From positions 1-64,000 of the forward strand of contig DASXIN010000179.1 in NCBI GenBank assembly GCA_036497945.1: a stretch of DNA of 64,000 nucleotides. The letters are read 5' to 3'. A model generated the notes under the pieces. That model did not search any database and was not told the origin of the DNA. It saw only the letters and a list, made by a program, of their open reading frames with translations. Each line of letters begins with the position of its first letter. Position 1 is the first letter of the stretch. The translations under genes and the position numbers were made by a program. Shown one piece after another: positions 30,760 to 39,332 of the stretch. Origin of the DNA: RYN-230 sp036497945. Its GTDB lineage: Bacteria; Actinomycetota; Actinomycetes; Streptosporangiales; Streptosporangiaceae.

Positions 30760-31931
30760 CGCTGCGCGGCCTGACCTGGGACCACCCGCGCGGCTACCGG
30801 CCGCTGCAGGCGTTCGCCGCGCACTGCCCGGCGGCCGGGGTGAGCTGGGACCGGCAGCCGCTGGCCGCGTTCGAGGCGAAGCCGATCGCGGAGCTGGCCC
30901 GCAGCTACGACCTGATGATCATCGATCATCCCGGGCTGGGCGCGGCCATCGCCGCCCAGGCGATCCAGCCGCTGGACCAGCTAGTGCCCGCGGGCCTGCT
31001 CGCGGAATGGCAGGCCGCCTCGGTCGGCCCGACCTGGGCCAGCTACACCGTGCCCAGCACCACCGGGCCTGGCACCACCGGGCCTAGCACCACCGGGTCA
31101 GGCCAGCAGTGGGCGGTGCCCATCGACGCGGCCACTCAGGTGTCCGTGTTCCGGCCGGACCGGCTGGACGCCGTGCCGCGCGACTGGGCCGAGATGCCCG
31201 CCCTGGCCCGGCGGCACCGCACCGCACTGTGCCTGGGCGGCCCGCACGCCTTCCTCACCCTGCTGGCCATGTGCGCCTCGGCTGGCCCGGCAGACCGGGA
31301 CGAGCTGCTCCGCCCGCGCGACGCGGCCGCCGCCCTCGACATCCTGCGCGCCGTCTGGGCCGACGCGGACCAGGAGATCTCCACCGGCGATCCGGTCACG
31401 GTGCACGAGGCCATGTCGGCCGGCTCGGGTCCCGCGTACTGCCCGCTGGCCTACGGCTACGCCAGCTACGCCCGTCCCGCGGCCGGCTGCCGGGCCCTGG
31501 CCTGGGCGGACGCTCCCACGTTCGGCTCGCCGCGGCCGGGCAGCGTGCTCGGCGGCACCGGCCTGGCCGTGTCCGCGCCGCGCCGCCCGGATCCGGCCGA
31601 GGTGCTCGGCTTCCTGACCGCGTTCCTGGCCCCGGACGTGCAGGCCGGGCTGGTTCCCGCGCAGGGCGGCCAGCCGGCCCTGGCCGCGGCCTGGGACAGC
31701 GCCGGCGTCGACCAGGCCTGGGGCCGGTACTACAGCAGCACCCGGCGCTCCCTGGACGCGGCCTGGGTGCGGCCCCGCGCTGACGGCTGGATCGCCCTGC
31801 AGGACCACGCCTCGGAGTGGGTCCGCGCGGTCATCACCGGCCAGGCCAGCGCCCACCAAGCAACCACTTTGATCAACGCTAGTTACCGGGAACTGACCCG
31901 GGCCGAGCGCGCGGAGGCGGGCAGGACATGA
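30756..31931 (+). CDS. solute-binding-protein-like protein lacking a signal peptide
   Basis: A 391-residue protein related to ABC sugar-binding proteins (RGLTWDHPRGYRPLQAF, DLMIIDHPGLGAAIAAQ, QQWAVPIDAATQVSVFRPD, AMSAGSGPAYCPLAYGYASY, LGFLTAFLAPDVQAGL). It has no signal peptide, lipobox or N-terminal hydrophobic run, so it should remain in the cytoplasm, and no permease is near. A run of three 15-base repeats encodes a Ser/Thr/Gly/Pro linker at about residues 101-115. Start ATG 30756 overlaps the CoA-transferase stop (ATGA), and its own stop overlaps the next start. I infer a sensing or substrate-delivery role for the CoA enzymes; this is unproven. Confidence 0.75.
   Translation: MTLRGLTWDHPRGYRPLQAFAAHCPAAGVSWDRQPLAAFEAKPIAELARSYDLMIIDHPGLGAAIAAQAIQPLDQLVPAGLLAEWQAASVGPTWASYTVPSTTGPGTTGPSTTGSGQQWAVPIDAATQVSVFRPDRLDAVPRDWAEMPALARRHRTALCLGGPHAFLTLLAMCASAGPADRDELLRPRDAAAALDILRAVWADADQEISTGDPVTVHEAMSAGSGPAYCPLAYGYASYARPAAGCRALAWADAPTFGSPRPGSVLGGTGLAVSAPRRPDPAEVLGFLTAFLAPDVQAGLVPAQGGQPALAAAWDSAGVDQAWGRYYSSTRRSLDAAWVRPRADGWIALQDHASEWVRAVITGQASAHQATTLINASYRELTRAERAEAGRT
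31056..31100 (+). repeat. 15-bp in-frame tandem repeat
   Basis: Three 15-base units (31056, 31071, 31086; pattern aGCACCACCGGGcct) within the solute-binding-like gene, encoding STTGP, GTTGP and STTGS. As a multiple of three it can expand or contract without breaking the frame, so its copy number may vary between strains. Confidence 0.85.
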
Positions 31932-32698
31932 CAGGCACGGTGCGCATCGACGTCAGCGACGGGGTGGCGTTGCTCACCCTGGACCGGCCGGACAAGCTGA
32001 ACAGTGTCACCGACGAGATGAGCCGGGAACTGGCCGGCCTGGTGGCCCGGGTGGATGCCGACGAGGCCATCCGGGTCGCCGTGCTGACCGGGGCGGGCGA
32101 CCGGTCGTTCTGCGTGGGCAGCGACATCGCCGAGGTTGGCGAGTACGCCGATCCGTGGCAGTTCCGCAACCGGCGCGATTACTGCACGACGCTGCGCGAA
32201 TTGCGCAAACCGGTTATCGCCGCAGTCAATGGCTATGCCTACGGCGGTGGCCTGGAACTGGCGTTGTGCTGCGATATCCGGCTGGCCAGCCGCACTTCCT
32301 CGTTCGCGGCCGCGGAGATTAAGCTGGGCTGGATCGGCGGCGGTGGGGTGAGCGCGCTGCTGTCGGCCAGCCTGCCCGCCAGCGACGCGGCGCTGCTGCT
32401 GCTGACCGGGGATCCGGTGGACGCGGCCGAGGCTTACCGGATGGGCCTGGTCAGCCGGCTGCACGAGCCGGCTGACCTGCTGCCCGCCGCGCTCGCGCTG
32501 GCCGGCACCATCGCGCAGCGGCCGCCGATCGCCGCGCAGTCGGCCAAGGCCAACCTGCTGGCCGCCCGGAACATGGGCCTGGCCCAGGCCATCCAGTACG
32601 AACGCGAAATGCAGGCCATCTGCCTGGCCACCCAGGACGCCGCCGAAGGGCGCCAGGCGTTCGGCCAGAAGCGGCCCGGCCGGTTCACCGGGAGGTGA
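31928..32698 (+). CDS. enoyl-CoA hydratase/isomerase family (crotonase)
   Basis: A 256-residue crotonase-fold enzyme. Features: VALLTLDRPDKLNSVTDEMS, the oxyanion-hole loops SFCVGSDIAEV and YAYGGGLELALCCDIRLASR, and the Gly-rich WIGGGGVSALLSA. The usual catalytic Glu after the second loop is replaced in the segment SFAAAEIKLGWIGG, so hydratase, isomerase and decarboxylase activity cannot be separated. It overlaps the genes before and after by 4 bases, showing translational coupling. Expected to act on the CoA ester made by the CoA-transferase. Confidence 0.9.
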   Translation: MTGTVRIDVSDGVALLTLDRPDKLNSVTDEMSRELAGLVARVDADEAIRVAVLTGAGDRSFCVGSDIAEVGEYADPWQFRNRRDYCTTLRELRKPVIAAVNGYAYGGGLELALCCDIRLASRTSSFAAAEIKLGWIGGGGVSALLSASLPASDAALLLLTGDPVDAAEAYRMGLVSRLHEPADLLPAALALAGTIAQRPPIAAQSAKANLLAARNMGLAQAIQYEREMQAICLATQDAAEGRQAFGQKRPGRFTGR

Positions 32699-33774
32699 GG
32701 GACGTGCGGCTGCACGGCATGGACTATGACCGGACCGGGCTGGCCCGGATGGCGGGGGACCTGCCCGCGGCGGGCGGGGTGCGCTCGGTGGTGCTCGACG
32801 ACGGGGCCGAACGCGGCATCCGGGTGCTGGAGTTCCGCACCGGTGGCGGGCTGAGCTTCGACGTCCTGGTCGACCGGGCGATGGACATCGGCGCGGCCGA
32901 GTACCGCGGGGTGGGCTTCGGCTGGCGGTCGGCCACCGGGTTCCGCCACCCCGGCCTGCACGAGTACCGGGACGAGGACGGGCTGTCCTGGCTGCGCAGC
33001 TTCTGCGGGCTGACCGTCACGGCCGGGCTGGACCACACCCTGTTCACCGCGGACGTGGACGCGTCGAACTACCACTACCCGTACCGCCGGTCGGTGTGGA
33101 ACGGCCTGCACGGCCGGGTGGCCAACATCCCGGCCCGGCTGCACGGCTACGGGGAGCGGTGGGACGGAGAGCGGTGTGTGCTGTGGGCCGAGGGGGAGAT
33201 CCGCCAGGCGGCCGTCTTCGCCGAGCACCTGCGGCTGACCCGGCGCATCGAGGCTGACCTGGGCGGCCGGGAGATCCGGCTGACCGACACGGTGCGGAAC
33301 GCCGGCTTCGACCTCACCCCGCACATGTACCTGTACCACATCAACATCGGCTGGCCGCTGCTGGAAGCAGGCGTACGGTTCGAGGCGCCGATCGAGCAGA
33401 CCCTGTGGGCCAGCGACAGCGTGGCCGAGCAGGGCGCCTCGCACCTGGTCCTCGGCCCACCGCAGCCCGGCTTGGTGGAGCAGGTGTATCAGCACAAGCT
33501 GACCGCCGGTGCGGACGGGCTGGTCCGCGCGGCCCTGGTCAACGACCGGCTCGGCCTGGCCTTCGAGCTGGAGTACGACCAGCGCCAGTTCCCGGTGTTC
33601 TTCCAGTGGCTGCACCTGCGCGAGGGCGCGTACGCGGTCGGGTTCGAGCCGAGCAGCCATGCCGTGACCGGCGAGCCCGCCGCCCGTGCGGACGGCACCA
33701 TGACCTGGCTGGCCGCGGGCGAGTCGCGCAGCTACTCGTCGGTGCTGCGGATTCGTGAGCTAACCGACGGTTAG
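32695..33774 (+). CDS. DUF4432 / aldose 1-epimerase-like protein
   Basis: A 359-residue protein of the DUF4432 branch of the galactose mutarotase fold. Visible motifs: GLSFDVLVDRAMDIGAAEYR, GWRSATGFRHPGLHEYRDED, FCGLTVTAGLDHTLFTADVD, NGLHGRVANIPARL and LTPHMYLYHINIGWPLL. Mutarotase-fold relatives bind sugars or sugar acids. GTG 32695 overlaps the crotonase stop; GTG 32704, behind GGGAGGTGAGGG, is an alternative start. Its presence argues that the cluster handles a sugar-derived acid. It is convergent with pntB, with a 4-base stop overlap. Confidence 0.85.
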   Translation: MRDVRLHGMDYDRTGLARMAGDLPAAGGVRSVVLDDGAERGIRVLEFRTGGGLSFDVLVDRAMDIGAAEYRGVGFGWRSATGFRHPGLHEYRDEDGLSWLRSFCGLTVTAGLDHTLFTADVDASNYHYPYRRSVWNGLHGRVANIPARLHGYGERWDGERCVLWAEGEIRQAAVFAEHLRLTRRIEADLGGREIRLTDTVRNAGFDLTPHMYLYHINIGWPLLEAGVRFEAPIEQTLWASDSVAEQGASHLVLGPPQPGLVEQVYQHKLTAGADGLVRAALVNDRLGLAFELEYDQRQFPVFFQWLHLREGAYAVGFEPSSHAVTGEPAARADGTMTWLAAGESRSYSSVLRIRELTDG

Positions 33775-35183
33775 CCGACCAGGGTCTTCACGGCCGCGGT
33801 CAGCTCGGTCAGCGCGGACTTCGCGTCCGAGAAGAACATGCTGGTCTTCGGGTTCACGTACAGCTCGTTGTCGATCCCGGCGTAGCCGTGGCCCATCGAC
33901 CGCTTGATCACGATGATGCTCTTGGCCGCGTCCACGTCCAGGATCGGCATGCCGGAGACCGCGTTCCCGGGCCGCCGCGCCGCCGGGTTGGTGACGTCGT
34001 TGGCCCCGATGACCAGGGCCACGTCGGCCCGCGGGAACTCCGGGTTGATCTCGTCCATCTCCTTGAGCTGCGGGTAGGGCACGTTGGCCTCGGCCAGCAG
34101 CACGTTCATGTGCCCGGGCATCCGGCCCGCCACCGGGTGGATCGCGTAGCTGACCTCCACCCCGCGCTCCTCCAGCACCGCGGCCAGCTCGGCGCACTGA
34201 TGCTGGGCCTGCGCCGCGGCCAGCCCGTAGCCGGGCACGATGATGACCTTCTGCGCGTAGGCCAACTGGATAGCCGCGTCGTCGGCCTGGATGGACCGCA
34301 CGTCCCCACCCGGGCCCTCGATGGCCGGGCCGCCGCTGTCGCCGGTGCCGAACCCGCCGATCATGATGTTGGCCAGCGACCGGTTCATCGCGTCGGCCAT
34401 GAGCTTGGTCAGGATGGAGCCAGACGCGCCGACCAGCGCGCCGGCGATGATCAGCGCCCAGTTGCCGATGACGAAGCCGGCCATGGCCACCGCGGTGCCG
34501 GTGAACGCGTTCAGCAGCGAGATGACCACCGGCATGTCCGCGCCGCCGATCGGCAGCACCATCGTCACGCCGAACGCCAGCGCGGCCAGGATGATGATGA
34601 TCAGGACCGGGACGCTGGGAGTGACCAGCATGTAGCAGCCGCCGCCGACGCCGACCGCGGCCGCGGCGAAGTTGACGGCGCGGGAACCGGGGAACGTGAT
34701 CGGCGCGCCGTCGATCAGGCCCTGCAGTTTCCCGGCGGCGATGATCGAGCCGGAGAAGGTGACCGCGCCGATGAGCACGTCCAGGATGGTGAAGATGGTG
34801 ACCGACTCGGCTATGCCCGTCGCCGAGCCAGCGAGCCGCACGTAGTCGTGGATCCCCACCAGCGCGGCGGCGCCGCCGCCGACCGCATTGAACAGGCTGA
34901 CCAGCTGCGGCATGGCGGTCATCTCGACGGTGCGCGCCATCCACAGGCCGGCCGCCGCACCAACCAGCGTGCCGAGCAGGATGACTGTCCACCCGGTCGC
35001 GGTGACCGTCTTCGCGTGGATGACCAGGGCGAACGTGGTCGCGATGGCCAGGGTCATGCCCGCGGTGGACACCTGGTTGCCACGCCGTGCGGTGGCCGGG
35101 GAGTTCATCAGGTGCAGGCCGAGCACGAAACAGGTGGCGGCTGCGACGTAGAGCAGCTGGGTGACCCAGTCGAACGCGGTCAT
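33771..35183 (-). CDS. pntB: NAD(P) transhydrogenase, beta subunit
   Basis: A 470-residue membrane protein. The N-terminal half carries about eight or nine transmembrane helices (LLYVAAATCFVLGLHLMNSP, GWTVILLGTLVGAAAGLWMA) and the C-terminal domain III binds NADPH (VIIVPGYGLAAAQAQHQCAE, ANDVTNPAARRPG, IIVIKRSMGHGYAG, DNELYV). With PntAA/PntAB it uses the proton gradient to reduce NADP+ with NADH. The start ATG overlaps the pntAB stop by 4 bases. Confidence 0.95.
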   Translation of the reverse strand: MTAFDWVTQLLYVAAATCFVLGLHLMNSPATARRGNQVSTAGMTLAIATTFALVIHAKTVTATGWTVILLGTLVGAAAGLWMARTVEMTAMPQLVSLFNAVGGGAAALVGIHDYVRLAGSATGIAESVTIFTILDVLIGAVTFSGSIIAAGKLQGLIDGAPITFPGSRAVNFAAAAVGVGGGCYMLVTPSVPVLIIIILAALAFGVTMVLPIGGADMPVVISLLNAFTGTAVAMAGFVIGNWALIIAGALVGASGSILTKLMADAMNRSLANIMIGGFGTGDSGGPAIEGPGGDVRSIQADDAAIQLAYAQKVIIVPGYGLAAAQAQHQCAELAAVLEERGVEVSYAIHPVAGRMPGHMNVLLAEANVPYPQLKEMDEINPEFPRADVALVIGANDVTNPAARRPGNAVSGMPILDVDAAKSIIVIKRSMGHGYAGIDNELYVNPKTSMFFSDAKSALTELTAAVKTLVG

Positions 35184-35572
35184 GACTTATCTCCGGTCGG
35201 CACCGCAGCCGGGTCTCCCGTCGACACCGCAGCCGGGGTTTGCCCGTTGCCGCTGGCCACGGCCGCGGTGTCCGCGGCCGGCACCGGTGTCCGCGTCCGC
35301 CGGAACATCTTGAGCATCCGGCCGGTGACCACGTATCCGCCGACCACGTTCATCGCTGCGAACGCACAGGCGATGAAGGCCAGGATGTAGCCGAGCGCGT
35401 TGTCCGCGGTCACGGCGATGAGCAGCGCGCCGGCCAGCACGATGCCGTGGATGGAGTTGGCCGCCGACATCAGTGGCGTGTGCAGGGTGGCGGGCACCTT
35501 GCTGATCACCTCGAAGCCCACCAGGATGGCCAGCACGAAGATCGTTATGTCGGTGAGCAGTGCCGTGGTCAC
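35180..35572 (-). CDS. pntAB: NAD(P) transhydrogenase, alpha-2 membrane subunit
   Basis: A 130-residue subunit with about three transmembrane helices (LLTDITIFVLAILVGFEVIS, GIVLAGALLIAVTADNALG, YILAFIACAFAAMNVVGGYV) and the family motif VPATLHTPLMSAANSIHGIV. The C-terminal tail is Thr/Pro/Ala-rich and repetitive (TPAAVSTGDPAAVPTGDKS). It overlaps both neighbours by 4 bases and forms domain II with PntB. Confidence 0.95.
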   Translation of the reverse strand: MTTALLTDITIFVLAILVGFEVISKVPATLHTPLMSAANSIHGIVLAGALLIAVTADNALGYILAFIACAFAAMNVVGGYVVTGRMLKMFRRTRTPVPAADTAAVASGNGQTPAAVSTGDPAAVPTGDKS

Positions 35573-36744
35573 GGGGTAGCACCTCCGGGTGAGCCAGCAT
35601 CGGGCTTGGCTTCGGCGAGCAGGGCGGCGGTCGCGGGCTGGATCACCGCGCCGTCATGGGTGATGATGACCCCGGCCTGGATCTCGTCGGTGGGGTCGAT
35701 GGCCAGCGCGCCGTCCTTGACCAGGTGCAGCAGCAGCGTGGCGATGTTGCGGGCCAGGAACGCGGAGGACGCGCCGGGCACGGTGGCGGCCAGGTTCCCG
35801 GCGCCGATGATGGTGACCCCGTTCCCGGTCACCACGGTCTCGCCGGGCACCGAGCCGGCCACGTTGCCGCCCAGCGGGCCGGCCCCCATGTCCACGATGA
35901 CCGCGCCCGCGGTCATCTCTTTCAGCGCGTCCTCGGTGACCAGCAGCGGCGGCTTGCGCCCCGGCACCTGGGCGGTGGTGATGACCACGTCGTGCCGGGC
36001 GATGTGCCCCGCCAGCTCGGCCTGCTGGGCCTGCCGTTCCTCGGCGGTCAGCGCCCGCGCGTAGCCGCCCTGGCCGGCCGCGTCGGCCACCGACTTGAGC
36101 TCGATGAACGTGCCGCCGAGCGACTGCACCTCGGTCTTGGTCTGCGGCCGCACGTCGTAGGCGGACACCACGGCGCCGAGCCGCCGCGCGGTCCCGATGG
36201 CCTGCAGCCCGGCCACCCCGGTGCCCAGGATGAGCACCTTGGCGGGTCGCGCGGTGCCGGCCGCGGTGGTCAGCATGGGGAAGAACCGGCCGAACGCCTC
36301 CGCCGCCACCAGCACCGCCTTGTACCCGGCCACGTTGGCCTGCGAGCTGAGCGCGTCCATGGACTGGGCCCGGGACAGCGTCCGGGGCAGCCCGTCCAGG
36401 CTGATCGCGGTCACCCCCTTGGCTGCCAGCGCGGCGGCTAGGCTGGGGTCGGCCAGCGGGTTGAGCATGCCCAGGATGGCCTGGCCCGGGCGCAGGGCGT
36501 CGGTGAGCTGGCTGTCCGGCTTCCCGACGGTCAGGATCAGGTCGGCCTCGGCCAGCAGCTCGGCCCGGCTGAGCACGCTCGCGCCGGCGTCCGCGTAGGC
36601 ACTGTCCGCGAACCAGGCGCCGTCACCCGCGCCCGACTCGACCAGCACGTCGAGCCCGGCGCCACGCAACCGCCCGATCATCTCCGGGACCAGGGCGACC
36701 CGGCGCTCGCCAGGCGCGGTTTCCTTGACGACGGCTATCTTCAT
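35569..36744 (-). CDS. pntAA: NAD(P) transhydrogenase, alpha-1 soluble subunit
   Basis: A 391-residue cytoplasmic subunit (domain I) which binds NAD(H). Motifs include the N-terminal KIAVVKETAPGERRVALVPE, the RNQDA-type loop (SMDALSSQANVAGYKAVLVA), the Rossmann motif GTGVAGLQAIGTARRLGA, and PGRKPPLLVTEDALKEM. It is related to alanine dehydrogenase. First gene of the three-gene operon; the split alpha chain (AA plus AB) is the usual arrangement outside enterobacteria. Confidence 0.95.
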   Translation of the reverse strand: MKIAVVKETAPGERRVALVPEMIGRLRGAGLDVLVESGAGDGAWFADSAYADAGASVLSRAELLAEADLILTVGKPDSQLTDALRPGQAILGMLNPLADPSLAAALAAKGVTAISLDGLPRTLSRAQSMDALSSQANVAGYKAVLVAAEAFGRFFPMLTTAAGTARPAKVLILGTGVAGLQAIGTARRLGAVVSAYDVRPQTKTEVQSLGGTFIELKSVADAAGQGGYARALTAEERQAQQAELAGHIARHDVVITTAQVPGRKPPLLVTEDALKEMTAGAVIVDMGAGPLGGNVAGSVPGETVVTGNGVTIIGAGNLAATVPGASSAFLARNIATLLLHLVKDGALAIDPTDEIQAGVIITHDGAVIQPATAALLAEAKPDAGSPGGATP

Positions 36745-37048
36745 GGACGCGACCTCACGATGTCAGGGGGCGTGGCCTTGAATAAGCCTCGTCCGCGCGC
36801 GGCAGAGGCGGTCAGAGGCCACCGTCCGCCGCACGGGGGACCTTCGGGCATGATCGCACAAGATCACCTTCACCCCCTAGTATCGCCGATAGAGGCCACC
36901 CCTTATCTCCCCCGCCCGGGTGAAATGCGGTGTCGCCGCCCCGGCAGCGCCACCAAACCGTTAGCGCGGTGAGTTGTGCCCCGCCCGTGGGGCACAAACA
37001 CCGCGCTGATGAAAAGCGGGTTGGTGGGACGGCCCTGCGGGGCGGGAG
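36745..37048. other. pnt promoter region and hairpin
   Basis: About 304 bases between pntAA and iclR, both on the minus strand. It holds the pnt promoter and the large hairpin listed separately at 36964-37006. No gene is seen. Confidence 0.5.
36964..37006. terminator. two-part hairpin downstream of iclR
   Basis: An 8-base outer arm (GCGCGGTG with CACCGCGC) and a 9-base inner arm (TTGTGCCCC with GGGGCACAA) around a 6-base loop, with a small internal loop (AG/A) between. It lies 43 bases after the minus-strand iclR stop and before pntAA, so it likely ends the iclR transcript. Confidence 0.7.
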
Positions 37049-37765
37049 TCAGCTGGCGCGGCGGAGGGCGGCGGTGATCCGCTCGCCCGCGGTGACCACG
37101 GCGTTGGCGTGCAGCCGGCCCGGCGACCGGGTGAGCCGCTCGATGGGTCCGGATACTGAGACGGCAGCGATGATCTTCCCGCCCTGGCCGCGGACCGGCG
37201 CGGACACCGAGGCCACCCCGGCCTCGCGCTCGGCCACGCTGGCCGCCCCGCCGCGCCGGCGCACCTGGGCCAGCGCGGCGGCGGTGAACTTGGCCCCGCG
37301 CAGCCCGCGGTGCATCCGGTCCGGTTCCTCCCAGGCCAGCAGCACCTGCGCGGCCGAGCCGGCCGTCATCGGCAGGGCCGAGCCGACCGGCACCGTGTCC
37401 CGCAGCCCGGTGGCGCGCTCCGCGGCGGCCACGCAGATCCGGCTGTCCGCCTGCCGCCGGTACAGCTGTGCGCTCTCGCCGGTCAGGTCGCGCAGCGCGA
37501 CCAGGACCGGCTGGGCCACCGCCAGCAGCCGGTCCTCACCGGCCGCGGTGGCCAGTTCGGCGATCCGCGGGCCCAGGATGAACCGGTGCTGGGAGTCCCT
37601 GGCCACCAGCCGGTGCCGCTCCAGGGCGACCGCGATCCGGTGCGCGGTCGGCCGGGCCAGGCCGGTCGCGGTGACCAGCTGGGCGAGTGAGGCCGGACCC
37701 GATTCCAGGGCGTTGAGCACGGCCGCTGTCTTATCCAGCACCCCGACTCCGCTAGAGTTGTCCAT
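37049..37765 (-). CDS. IclR-family regulator, NdgR-like
   Basis: A 238-residue IclR-type protein. The N-terminal winged helix (LDKTAAVLNALESGPASLAQ, LVTATGLARPTAHRIAVALE) is followed by an effector domain (ESAQLYRRQADSRICVAAAE, GSALPMTAGSAAQVLLAWEE). Location and orientation, divergent from leuCD, match NdgR of Streptomyces and LtbR of Corynebacterium, which bind the leuC promoter and respond to amino acids. A perfect inverted repeat lies 13 bases before its start. Confidence 0.9.
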   Translation of the reverse strand: MDNSSGVGVLDKTAAVLNALESGPASLAQLVTATGLARPTAHRIAVALERHRLVARDSQHRFILGPRIAELATAAGEDRLLAVAQPVLVALRDLTGESAQLYRRQADSRICVAAAERATGLRDTVPVGSALPMTAGSAAQVLLAWEEPDRMHRGLRGAKFTAAALAQVRRRGGAASVAEREAGVASVSAPVRGQGGKIIAAVSVSGPIERLTRSPGRLHANAVVTAGERITAALRRAS

Positions 37766-37778
37766 GGTCCGATATTGC

Positions 37779-37797
37779 CGTCTCGATATGCGAGACG
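37779..37797. promoter_or_regulatory. inverted repeat, probable NdgR-type operator
   Basis: CGTCTCG, ATATG, CGAGACG: a perfect 7-base inverted repeat with a 5-base spacer in the iclR-leuC gap, the only such symmetric site there. It suits an IclR dimer controlling its own gene and leuCD. Confidence 0.72.
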
Positions 37798-37882
37798 CAA
37801 GTGAACGCTAGGCAGGCCCTCGGAGTGACCGGGCGCCGACTGGACGGATCGCGATGAAGCGCCCGCGGAAAGGGGCACACGG

Positions 37883-39310
37883 ATGGGACGTACGCTCGCG
37901 CAGAAGATCTGGGACTCACGTGTCGTGCACCGGGCCGACGGTGAGCCCGACCTGCTCTATATCGATCTGCACCTGATCCACGAGGTGACCAGCCCGCAGG
38001 CGTTCGACGGGCTCCGGCTGGCCGGGCGCGGCGTGCGCCGGCCCGACCTGACCGTGGCCACCGAGGACCACAACGTGCCCACGCTCGGCGTGACCGGCCC
38101 CGGGCTGCCGCTGATCGGCCCGGGCAGCCCGGTGACCGACCCGGTGTCCCGGGTGCAGGTCGAGACGCTGCGCAAGAACTGCGCCGAGTTCGGCATCAGC
38201 CTGTACCCGATGGGGGACGCCGGGCAGGGCATCGTGCACGTGATCAGTCCGCAGCAGGGGCTCACCCAGCCTGGCATGACGATCGTCTGCGGTGACTCGC
38301 ACACCAGCACGCACGGCGCGCTCGGCGCGCTGGCCTTCGGCATCGGCACCAGCGAGGTGGAGCATGTGCTGGCCACCCAGACGCTGCCGCAGCAGCAGCC
38401 GGCCCAGATGGCGGTGAACGTGACCGGCGCGCTGCCCTACGGGGTGACAGCCAAGGACCTGATCCTGGCCGTGATCGCGCAGATCGGCACCGGCGGCGGG
38501 GTGGGGCACGTCATCGAGTACCGCGGCGACGCGGTACGCGGCCTGCCCATGTCCGGCCGCCTGACCGTGTGCAACATGTCCATCGAGGCCGGGGCCCGGG
38601 CCGGGCTCATCGCGCCGGACGACACCACGTTCAGCTACCTGGAAGGCCGGCCGCATGCGCCGCACGGCGCGGACTGGGAAGCGGCGCTGGACTACTGGCG
38701 GTCGCTGCCCACCGACCCGGACGCGACGTTCGACAAGGAGGTGACCCTGGACGCGGATGCGCTCAAGCCGTTCGTGACCTGGGGCACCAACCCGGCCCAA
38801 GCGGCGCCGCTGGACTCGGCGGTGCCCGACCCGGACGCGATGCAGGACGCGGGGGAGCGGGCCTCGGCGCAGCGCGCGCTGCGCTACATGGGCCTGGCCG
38901 CGGGCACCCAGCTCACCGACATCGCGGTGAACACGGTGTTCGTCGGGTCCTGCACCAACGGCCGGCTGGAGGACCTGCGGGCCGCGGCCGGCGTGCTGCG
39001 CGGCAAGAAGGTGGCCGACGGGGTCCGGATGCTGGTCGTGCCGGGCTCCATGGCGGTCAAGGTGGCTGCCGAGCAGGAAGGCCTGGATGAGGTGTTCACC
39101 GCGGCCGGCGCGCAGTGGCGGTCGGCGGGCTGCTCCATGTGCCTGGGCATGAACCCGGACACGATGGGCCCCGGCGAGCGCAGCGCCTCCACCTCGAACC
39201 GCAACTTCGAAGGCCGCCAGGGCAAGGGCTCGCGCACCCACCTGGTGTCCCCGCAGGTGGCCGCCGCCACCGCGGTGACCGGCCGGCTGACCAGCCCCGC
39301 TGACCTCTGA
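37883..39310 (+). CDS. leuC: 3-isopropylmalate dehydratase, large subunit
   Basis: A 475-residue aconitase-family subunit for the second leucine-biosynthesis step (2-isopropylmalate to 3-isopropylmalate). It holds the 4Fe-4S cluster by Cys357 (FVGSCTNGR), Cys417 and Cys420 (GCSMCLGMNPD). Other motifs: VCGDSHTSTHGALGALAFG, ATQTLPQQQP. Start ATG 37883 follows GGAAAGGGG. It pairs with LeuD 22 bases downstream, under the IclR regulator. Confidence 0.97.
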   Translation: MGRTLAQKIWDSRVVHRADGEPDLLYIDLHLIHEVTSPQAFDGLRLAGRGVRRPDLTVATEDHNVPTLGVTGPGLPLIGPGSPVTDPVSRVQVETLRKNCAEFGISLYPMGDAGQGIVHVISPQQGLTQPGMTIVCGDSHTSTHGALGALAFGIGTSEVEHVLATQTLPQQQPAQMAVNVTGALPYGVTAKDLILAVIAQIGTGGGVGHVIEYRGDAVRGLPMSGRLTVCNMSIEAGARAGLIAPDDTTFSYLEGRPHAPHGADWEAALDYWRSLPTDPDATFDKEVTLDADALKPFVTWGTNPAQAAPLDSAVPDPDAMQDAGERASAQRALRYMGLAAGTQLTDIAVNTVFVGSCTNGRLEDLRAAAGVLRGKKVADGVRMLVVPGSMAVKVAAEQEGLDEVFTAAGAQWRSAGCSMCLGMNPDTMGPGERSASTSNRNFEGRQGKGSRTHLVSPQVAAATAVTGRLTSPADL

Positions 39311-39332
39311 CCCGGGAAGGAACCGAGCGACG

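Noticed and set aside
33888..35390. 500-codon plus-strand frame
   Set aside because: Antisense shadow of the pnt operon.
36745..37048. possible tRNA gene between iclR and pnt
   Set aside because: Some actinobacteria carry tRNAs near the leuCD regulator, but the stem-loops here do not form a cloverleaf and no T-loop sequence is present.
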